Part shown: positions 58,088 through 64,000 of the stretch, one piece after another
How the letters are laid out: the number at the start of each line of letters is the position of its first letter
Numbering within the stretch: the stretch's first letter is position 1
Assembly: GCF_040537815.1 (NCBI RefSeq)
Contig: NZ_JBEWSZ010000005.1
Location: 1 to 64,000 of the forward strand
Direction of reading: 5' to 3'
Length of the DNA stretch: 64,000 nt
Source: Mesorhizobium shangrilense
GTDB taxonomy: Bacteria; Pseudomonadota; Alphaproteobacteria; Rhizobiales; Rhizobiaceae
Program-made: the position numbers and the translations under genes
The notes under the pieces: generated by a model
What the model saw: only the letters and a program-made list of their open reading frames with translations
Database searches by the model: none
Told to the model about the DNA's origin: nothing

Positions 58088-58263
58088 CTCCCTTCTCCCC
58101 GTTCTACGGGGAGAAGGTGCCGGCAGGCGGATGAGGGGCCGCGCCAGCGTTGGCTGAGTCCGCAATACGGTCGACTGTCAGAGGCGACAATCCCCGCAAG
58201 CTTGGCGCTGCCCCTCACCTGCCTGCCGGCATCCTCTCCCCGTATAGTGACGGGGAGAGGGAC
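58088..58263. repeat. RIME-like palindromic intergenic element
   Basis: Each end carries its own hairpin: CTTCTCCCCG with CGGGGAGAAG at 58092-58116, and CTCTCCCCGT with ACGGGGAGAG at 58234-58259. The inner segments GTGCCGGCAGGCGGATGAGG and its near-complement CCTCACCTGCCTGCCGGCA pair with each other. This layout matches the Rhizobium-specific intergenic mosaic elements known across Rhizobiales. It separates two convergent genes and may also end their transcripts. Confidence 0.82.
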
Positions 58264-58304
58264 GCTCTCATTAACAGGTTCGCCAATTATCAACGTGGGC
58301 GCGC

Positions 58305-59507
58305 CTACGAGCGCGATCTCAGCGCGTCGTTCAGATTCCCCATGTCCTTTTCCTCGGGCGCCGTTTCCAGGCCAAGCACCGGCAGCATCTTACGCAGATG
58401 GTCGTGGTGGGTGCGCACGCCATATTCGAGATCGGAGAGGTAAAAGCCCTCGAAGGCCTCGGACAGCATGGATTCGTTCGACCATACCGAAAGCTGCACG
58501 TCCTCAGACATGGTGTCACGGTCGATGCGGAACGACAGATAGCGGGCGGCGGCCTGTTCGCGGCTCTCGTCGCGGTAGCGGTAGATGGCGCCGCGCAGCA
58601 ACGTCTCGCCAGTCGACAGCGGGAACTCTTGGTAGAACTGCACCGATTCCGGCATCACCGAGATCACCGCATTCGGGAAGATGCCGTAATAGACCCAGGC
58701 CTTCTTCAGATGATCGGGCAGATGCGTCGGCTCCGGTGCGATCTTGACGTAGTTCCTGACGCTCCAGCGGCGGCCGGCATGCGGGTTATAGGTGGCGAAG
58801 GAGCGCGAGACGCCATTGATGAAGGGTTCGTCGAAATAGGTGGCGCCGTAGAGATCCTGTAGGGCGGGGTGGGCCATGGCGACATGGTAGCCTTCATTGT
58901 CGACGTCGCGCACCGACTTCCAGTTGACCGGGGTCTTCTGGGTCCAGATGCCCCAGGACGGCACCATGTCGGCGGCCTTGTAGTGTGCAAGCTCGGGTTC
59001 GATCGGCTTCAGTAGCTCGGCGACCGAGGGCTGCGGGCCGCCATTGCGGAAGCGGATGAAGATAAAACCCATCCAGATTTCGAGATCGAGCGGCATCAGG
59101 CCGAACTCGGTCTTGTCGAGGTCCGGGAAGGAGCGCGGGCGTGCGGCGCCGCGCAGCGTGCCGTCGAGATTGTAGACCCAGCCGTGGAACGGGCAGACCA
59201 GGGCATTCTTGCAATTGCCCTGGCTGTCGGCGACGACGCGGCTGCCGCGATGGCGGCACATGTTGTTGAAGCCGCGCACGACGCCGTCCTTGCCGCGCAC
59301 GATCAGCGCGCGCTCGCCGACCACATCCATGGTCAGGTAATCGCCGGCATTCGGCAGGTCGGAGACGTGGCCGACGATCTGCCAGTGATTGCGGAAGACA
59401 TGCTCTTTCTCGAGTTCGAGAAGGGCGTCGGAGTGATAGCTCCAGCCCGGCAGGCCCCGCCTGTCCCAATCATTGGGGATCGCCACGTCACGGAGATGCG
59501 GGTTCAT
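58305..59507 (-). CDS. Rieske-type ring-hydroxylating/N-demethylating oxygenase, alpha subunit
   Basis: 400 residues. The Rieske [2Fe-2S] ligands are Cys84, His86, Cys105 and His108 (CRHRGS and CPFHGW). The mononuclear iron site shows His208 and His213 in NEGYHVAMAHP, and the bridging residue is Glu205 rather than the usual Asp. A bridging Glu is known from carnitine and betaine-type Rieske oxygenases. This supports oxidative demethylation or cleavage of a quaternary amine over aromatic hydroxylation. No reductase gene is adjacent. Operator copy 3 lies just before the start. Confidence 0.88.
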   Translation of the reverse strand: MNPHLRDVAIPNDWDRRGLPGWSYHSDALLELEKEHVFRNHWQIVGHVSDLPNAGDYLTMDVVGERALIVRGKDGVVRGFNNMCRHRGSRVVADSQGNCKNALVCPFHGWVYNLDGTLRGAARPRSFPDLDKTEFGLMPLDLEIWMGFIFIRFRNGGPQPSVAELLKPIEPELAHYKAADMVPSWGIWTQKTPVNWKSVRDVDNEGYHVAMAHPALQDLYGATYFDEPFINGVSRSFATYNPHAGRRWSVRNYVKIAPEPTHLPDHLKKAWVYYGIFPNAVISVMPESVQFYQEFPLSTGETLLRGAIYRYRDESREQAAARYLSFRIDRDTMSEDVQLSVWSNESMLSEAFEGFYLSDLEYGVRTHHDHLRKMLPVLGLETAPEEKDMGNLNDALRSRS

Positions 59508-59525
59508 AAGCGGCTCTTCTTTTTA

Positions 59526-59541
59526 TTGAATGCTTGTTCAA
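59526..59541. promoter_or_regulatory. TetR/BetI-type operator copy 3
   Basis: TTGAATGCTTGTTCAA, extended to an 18-bp palindrome-armed site by flanking A and T. It lies 19 nt before the Rieske oxygenase start, well placed to block transcription. Confidence 0.7.
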
Positions 59542-60019
59542 TAGAATCATATTTTTCATTGAAATGCAATGGCTTGTGGAAATATCGGGCTTCTTGCGTT
59601 CGGCGCCGAAGCCGACATTCGACCCGTACGGCTGAAGAAAATCCCGGAAATTCCGAGCCTTAACATGGCTGTCAGCAAGCGTCTCGCGTGGGGATCGGCG
59701 CTTGATGTCAGCAAAATCACGCCCGTTTTCGCACGGAAAATACGGCTCTCCAGTCCGGAGTGTGAGGTTGCTCATAGTCTGGCCGGCCGGGTTCGGGCTT
59801 TGCTGCCTGCTATCGAAATCTCAGCAACATTCAGGTCGCGCATATGAAACAGCTTCACGAAAAAGCCCATGCATCGGCCAATGACCGCTTTTGCCCGAAT
59901 TTGCCCGAATTAATTGTTTCAGCTTTGTTACACGGGCATCCCTTGCGTATCATTCGCCCGTTACCAAGTGCGATTAAATTCGTTTTATAGAAAAAGAAAA
60001 AAATACGAAGGGAACGGCG
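59542..60019. other. Intergenic stretch, no supported gene
   Basis: About 480 nt. Short open frames have no ribosome site or recognisable product. The right end is AT-rich (TTCGTTTTATAGAAAAAGAAAA), fitting a promoter and leader for the gene at 60020, but no firm -35/-10 pair is named. Confidence 0.5.
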
Positions 60020-60433
60020 ATGAAAACGAAGGTCAAAAACTCAGGCAGCCGCGATATCCGCCTTGAAGCCCCGGAGCGCAACGACCGGCGTCCGAAACTG
60101 GCGCTTCGCCAGCGCGCCAGCGATCATCCGATGGCAATGTTCATGGTGCTGGCCGTTTCCACCTTCGCCGGCATGTTGTTCGCACCGACAGTAGGCCCGG
60201 CCTTCGCTTCCTGGAATCCGCCAGCGAACGTTGTCGAGGGCGAGATGACAACGACGAAGACCGCGCGCCTGCCGATGCCGGAAATCGAATTCGCCTGCAA
60301 AGGACAGGCCTGGGGTGCCGAGACGGCGGACTGCCTGCGCGTCATTGCCGACCAGTCCGGCAAGCATAGGGCCCGCGCTGTTCGCATGATCGCCAACGCC
60401 GCTCCGCTGACGAATACGCCCAATATTTTCTGA
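60020..60433 (+). CDS. Hypothetical membrane-anchored or exported protein
   Basis: 137 residues from ATG 60020 after AAGGGAAC. A basic N-terminus of about 35 residues precedes one hydrophobic helix (AMFMVLAVSTFAGMLFAPTV) ending PAFA, which may be a membrane anchor or late signal peptide. The mature part holds two Cys in FACKGQAWGAETADCLRVIA. I do not recognise the family. A clear terminator lies 80 nt after the stop. Confidence 0.65.
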   Translation: MKTKVKNSGSRDIRLEAPERNDRRPKLALRQRASDHPMAMFMVLAVSTFAGMLFAPTVGPAFASWNPPANVVEGEMTTTKTARLPMPEIEFACKGQAWGAETADCLRVIADQSGKHRARAVRMIANAAPLTNTPNIF

Positions 60434-60512
60434 CACGTGATGCGCGGACCGGCTCCCCGCTGCGTGATCGCCCCTTGAACTCCCCCGAGCGCTACCCTCC
60501 GGCGCTCCATTC

Positions 60513-60548
60513 GGCTCCCACCGCATCGTCGGTTGGGAGCCTTTTTTT
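60513..60548 (+). terminator. Rho-independent terminator
   Basis: Stem GGCTCCCA (60513-60520) with TGGGAGCC (60534-60541), extended by CCG/CGG inside with one bulge, followed by seven T residues. Ends the gene at 60020-60433. Confidence 0.85.
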
Positions 60549-60556
60549 GGACCTTG

Positions 60557-62641
60557 TCAGCCTTGCGCGGCCTGCTCGGCAATCGCCGAAAGCACGCTGC
60601 GCACATCGAGCGTGCTGAACGGCTTTTCCAGTATCTGTGGCCGCTGTGGCGCCGGCAATGCTTCGATTTCGGCCTTGGCCCCGATAAGGTCGCCGGTGAC
60701 CAGAACGAAACGTCGCGCCAGCAACGGTCGCTCAATCATCAGTTCGCGATAGATGGCGATGCCGCTGGTGCCGGGCATGCGCAGGTCGGAAAAGACGATG
60801 TCGGGCGGCATGTTGCCGTTCAGGGTCGCCGCGACCGAGCCCCAGAGAGGCACGATCCGCGATTTGATGCCCATTAGTTCCAGGATGTCGGACAGTGAGC
60901 CGGCGACATCCGGCTCGTCATCGATGATCAGTGCGTGGCGCAGCCCGCTGGATCGCGCTGGACTGTCGCCGATGGCGGCCATGCCGGCGGCAATCGCCGG
61001 CAACTGGACGACGAAACGCGCCCCTCTCGGCAGCACTTCCTCGAACCAGACATTGCCATTGTGCCGTTCGATGATCGATTTCGAGATCGACAAGCCGATG
61101 CCGGTGCCGACGCCGACCGGCTTGGTGGTGAAATAGGATTCGAAGATGCGGGGACGTATCGCCTCCGGCACGCCAGGGCCGTTGTCCTCGACCGAGAAAC
61201 CAGGGTTGCCCCGATCACCGCGAAACGTACGAACCTTGATCAGTCGGTCGCCAGCAATGCCGGCCAGCGCATGCTGGCTGTTGATGAGGAAGTTGGCGGC
61301 CACCTGGGTCACATGGTCGGCGTCGGCCATGGCCAGCAGCGGACCAGGAGCAAAATCGGTGTCGATCATGATGCCGGTTGATCGCGCGCCATAGGCGGTG
61401 ACTTCGAGGGCGGCGCGGATCACCTGGTTGAGGTCGGTCTCGGCTTGCGCGGTGGGATGGAGGCGGACCATCGAGAGGAAGCTCTTGACGATGCGGCCGC
61501 AACGCTCGGCGGCGGCGCGCACCTTCTCGGCGCGGACCTTGGTCTGCGGATCGGCGGCGAATTCGTGCAGCAATGTCGATTGGGCGACCACGACGGCCAG
61601 CGGATTGTTCAGTTCGTGCGATACGCCGGCCAGCAGCGAGCCCATCGCCGCCATCTTCTCGTTCTGATGCAGTTTTTCGCGCTGGCGATTGATCTCTTCC
61701 TCGGCGCGCAACTTGTCACGCAGGTCGCGGATGGAGCCGAAGATCAGGCGGCGGTCGGCAACACGCATCTCCGTCGCGGTCAGTTCGATCGGAAAGACCT
61801 CGCCGGCCGCATTCTGGGTGACGGTCTCCAGCCGCTGGCCAACCATCGGCGCGCCACGCCCGGACATGTATTCGGCGCCCGACACATAGCCCTTGCGGTA
61901 GTAAGCGGGAACGACGGTGTCGAGCAGATCCTTGCCCAGTATGTCGCTACGCTGGTAACCAAACATCTTCTCGGCGGCCGGGTTGAATTCGATGATCGAG
62001 CCGGTCTCGTCGATGACGATGATGGCGTCGAGCGAGGCCTGCAGCATGGTGCGGCGGATGACCTCGCTGGCATGGGCATCCGAGGGCGATCGCTCGATCG
62101 CGTCGCCGATGGCCAGCGCGATGATGTGCAACGTCGCCTCTTCCTCGTCGGTCCATTCACGCTCGTTGACGCAGTCATTGACCGCGAGCGTGCCCCACAG
62201 ATGACCGTGGGAGAACACAGACACCGAAAGGAACGATTTGATGCTCTGCTTCTCGAAGTCGCGTCTCAGGAAGCCGTCGAGATTGCGCGTATGGCCGGCG
62301 AACACCTTGCCCTGCCGCTCGTCCTCGGCCAACCGTTCCAGCAGCGGGTCCGAATTGATGATGGATTGCATGATGACCGTTGGCGAAGCCAGCTCGCCGC
62401 CAAATCGGGAATCGATCCAGTATGCGGCGACCGATTGGGCAAATCCCTGGCCGGGCAGTTCTCGCAGGCGGAAGAGGATGCCGCGCTGGCAGTCCAGCGC
62501 CGTGCAAAGCGTCTCGAGTATCGTGTCCATCTCGCGTTGCCAGTCACCGGCTTCGCGGAGCCGGCGAACGACGCGAACGGCAGCCATCGCCGCGCCTTGG
62601 CGGCCGCCATGCATGTCCGTGCGTGTTGAGTCAGCGGTCAT
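60557..62641 (-). CDS. GAF-PAS hybrid sensor histidine kinase with C-terminal receiver
   Basis: 694 residues, soluble. A GAF domain (about 20-185: MDTILETLCTALDCQRGILF to LHIIALAIGDAIE) is followed by a PAS domain (about 195-310: TMLQASLDAIIVIDETGSII), a HisKA helix with AGVSHELNNPLAVVVAQSTL, an ATPase domain (VEDNGPGVPEAIRPRIFESY, GVGTGIGLSISKSI) and a receiver with the Asp in IVFSDLRMPGTSG. It faces the same way as the OmpR-type regulator gene 195 nt upstream, so the two may form one pathway. Confidence 0.92.
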   Translation of the reverse strand: MTADSTRTDMHGGRQGAAMAAVRVVRRLREAGDWQREMDTILETLCTALDCQRGILFRLRELPGQGFAQSVAAYWIDSRFGGELASPTVIMQSIINSDPLLERLAEDERQGKVFAGHTRNLDGFLRRDFEKQSIKSFLSVSVFSHGHLWGTLAVNDCVNEREWTDEEEATLHIIALAIGDAIERSPSDAHASEVIRRTMLQASLDAIIVIDETGSIIEFNPAAEKMFGYQRSDILGKDLLDTVVPAYYRKGYVSGAEYMSGRGAPMVGQRLETVTQNAAGEVFPIELTATEMRVADRRLIFGSIRDLRDKLRAEEEINRQREKLHQNEKMAAMGSLLAGVSHELNNPLAVVVAQSTLLHEFAADPQTKVRAEKVRAAAERCGRIVKSFLSMVRLHPTAQAETDLNQVIRAALEVTAYGARSTGIMIDTDFAPGPLLAMADADHVTQVAANFLINSQHALAGIAGDRLIKVRTFRGDRGNPGFSVEDNGPGVPEAIRPRIFESYFTTKPVGVGTGIGLSISKSIIERHNGNVWFEEVLPRGARFVVQLPAIAAGMAAIGDSPARSSGLRHALIIDDEPDVAGSLSDILELMGIKSRIVPLWGSVAATLNGNMPPDIVFSDLRMPGTSGIAIYRELMIERPLLARRFVLVTGDLIGAKAEIEALPAPQRPQILEKPFSTLDVRSVLSAIAEQAAQG

Positions 62642-62836
62642 GGTCTGCCGTCATTCCGGCCCCGGTTGTTTCGCGCCGATCCACTTTCGTCCGAGTATGG
62701 TCTTTTCCGAGCCAGCCCCGGTTTCGGAATCATGCTCTTAAGCGGTTCATCGTTTCACGGAAACGCGGAACCGCCCATTTCTTTTGTTGGCGCAATTCCG
62801 GACGGAAAACCGTTTCACACTTTTCCTGGAATTGCT

Positions 62837-63616
62837 CTAATTGCCTTCGCTGGTCGGCAGCGAGAAGATATAGCCCTCGCCGCGTACCGTGCGCAGGAAT
62901 TTCGGATTGGCCGGGTCGGCCTCTATCTTTTTTCGCAGCCGCATGATGCGGATGTCGACAGCGCGAGAGGATTCCGGATCCTCCATGAAGCCGATTGCCT
63001 CGGAAATCGCCGCGCGCGTCAACAGCCGGTTGGCGCGCGTCAGGAAAACCTCCAGCACGTCGAACTCGCTCTTGGCCATGTCGATGACCGTGCCGTTGGC
63101 GCCGGTGACAAGCCTGCCGTCGAGGTCGGCCTGGAAGGGGCCGAAGGCCATGAAGCGACGGCCCGTAGCGGCTTCGACCTTGCTGGCTTGCGGTGCGGCC
63201 GGTTGTGGAACGCGGCGCAGGACGCTGCGCACCCTCGCCAGCACTTCGCGCAATTCATAAGGTTTGACGATGTAGTCGTCGGCGCCGAGTTCCAGCCCGA
63301 CAATACGGTCAAGCGCCGTTCCGGCGGCTGTCGCATAGATGATGCCGATCGGTAGTTTCGACCGCATCCACCGGCCGAGCGACAGGCCGTCTTCGCCGGG
63401 CATGGCGATGTCGAGGACGGCAAGGTGGAAGGACTGCTTCTCAAGCATGGCTCGTGCGGCGGCAGCGCTTTCCGCTGTGGCCACATCATAGCCGTTGGCG
63501 CCGAGATACTCAGCAACCGCATCCCGCAGATCGGGCTCGTCCTCGACGATGATAATTCGCGCCCGCACTATGTTCTCGCCCCCGCTGTCAGCGGAAAGTA
63601 GATTGGGTATAAACAT
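62837..63616 (-). CDS. OmpR-type response regulator
   Basis: 259 residues from ATG 63616; a GTG at 63568 just before RARIIIVEDE is an alternative start. Receiver with acidic pair in VEDEPDLRD, Asp69 in LAVLDIAMPGEDG and Lys in YIVKPYELREVL; winged-helix output ends AVDIRIMRLRKKIEADPANP then FLRTVRGEGYIFSL. Probably a transcription factor phosphorylated by a nearby kinase such as the one at 60557. Confidence 0.93.
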   Translation of the reverse strand: MFIPNLLSADSGGENIVRARIIIVEDEPDLRDAVAEYLGANGYDVATAESAAAARAMLEKQSFHLAVLDIAMPGEDGLSLGRWMRSKLPIGIIYATAAGTALDRIVGLELGADDYIVKPYELREVLARVRSVLRRVPQPAAPQASKVEAATGRRFMAFGPFQADLDGRLVTGANGTVIDMAKSEFDVLEVFLTRANRLLTRAAISEAIGFMEDPESSRAVDIRIMRLRKKIEADPANPKFLRTVRGEGYIFSLPTSEGN

Positions 63617-63661
63617 GATGTCCAGCGCTCATATCCGGTTGCCGAAGGGGACGATAGGAAA

Positions 63662-64000
63662 ATGGCTGCTCGTTCTGTCATTGCGCTTGTTTGCGTTGCC
63701 GACGTGGTCGCGACCGATCTTGCCGATCATCTTGAACGGCGCGGCCATGATGTGCGTGAGGCACGGCAGCCATGGGAGGCGGAATCCCTGCTTTCGGGGC
63801 GGGGCATCGATATCGTCATTGTCGGCGACAGCCTTAGCCAGGCGGAGGGGCGCGACCTGCTTAGGCGTCATGGCGGCGAGGGCGGACCGGACTTCATCCT
63901 GATCTGCCGGCCGGCCGATCTTGTCGACAAGGTGCTGGCGCTTGAACTCGGGGCCGCCGACGTCGTCGAGAGCCCGATCAATGTCAGGGAACTCGCGGCC
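63662..64000 (+). CDS. Degenerate receiver-domain response regulator (partial)
   Basis: The first 113 residues of a gene running off the window. The fold is receiver-like (ALVCVADVVATDLADHLERR; ALELGAADVVESPINVRELA), but the acidic pocket is missing and the phospho-acceptor position reads DIVIVGDS, with Gly where Asp is expected. The conserved Lys region reads VVESPIN instead of xVxKPx. It may therefore work without phosphorylation. Divergent from the intact regulator at 62837-63616. The C-terminal output domain is not visible. Confidence 0.75.
   Translation, partial: MAARSVIALVCVADVVATDLADHLERRGHDVREARQPWEAESLLSGRGIDIVIVGDSLSQAEGRDLLRRHGGEGGPDFILICRPADLVDKVLALELGAADVVESPINVRELAA

Noticed and set aside
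59569..59847. 92-codon open frame after the Rieske gene
   Set aside because: No ribosome site, no family resemblance, and sequence typical of noncoding DNA.

Overview
The window looks like chromosome of a Rhizobiales alphaproteobacterium, most probably Mesorhizobium or a close relative. The evidence is high GC, the PhyR-NepR-EcfG general stress module with HWE-type kinases, a Rhizobiales-type PstSCAB-PhoU-PhoB cluster, a rluD-rpoH pair, and a RIME-like palindromic repeat. Genus assignment is inference; no rRNA gene is present.

Layout. 0-3.4 kb: rpoH, rluD, a small membrane protein, a VOC protein and tRNA-Glu(CTC). 3.4-7.8 kb: a lower-GC accessory patch just after the tRNA, with a frameshifted gene overlapping a membrane protein gene, a small RHH-like protein, an unknown gene and a glycosyltransferase. 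7.8-10.4 kb: small secreted, lipoprotein and hypothetical genes. 10.6-14.7 kb: a 1376-aa hybrid histidine kinase with about six PAS domains. 15.2-20.5 kb: a Pho box and pstSCAB-phoU-phoB. 20.5-25.4 kb: a ROK repressor divergent from a xylose-type ABC transporter (xylFHG), with two near-identical operators 84 bp apart.

25.6-38.6 kb is a general stress response island: phyR divergent from nepR-ecfG, three HWE/HisKA_2 kinases, a Crp/Fnr regulator, DUF1328, DUF883, a lipid kinase, a triple PRC-barrel protein and several small membrane or secreted proteins. Reading the intergenic DNA, I found eleven exact GGAAC-N16-CGTT sites and one single-mismatch site, each placed before a gene. Eleven of the twelve lie in 28-37.2 kb; one is an outlier at 9.7 kb. 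This suggests the regulon is physically clustered around its own sigma factor.

38.6-42.3 kb: a phosphonate monoester hydrolase-like sulfatase and a ring-cleaving dioxygenase/esterase/acetyltransferase operon. 42.5-59.5 kb: a catabolic cluster for an unidentified amine, probably N-methylated or polyamine-like. It holds an M19 dipeptidase, a GcvT-like protein, two CrtI-like FAD oxidoreductases, a methyltransferase, a BetI-like TetR regulator, two tandem substrate-binding proteins, an amine oxidase, PotABC-like transporter parts, a class III aminotransferase and a Rieske oxygenase with a bridging Glu. Three matching 16-bp TTGAA-N6-TTCAA palindromes before its divergent units probably mark the TetR regulon. 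60-64 kb: a small exported protein, a GAF-PAS hybrid kinase, an OmpR-type regulator, and a receiver-like gene running off the window end that lacks the phospho-acceptor Asp.
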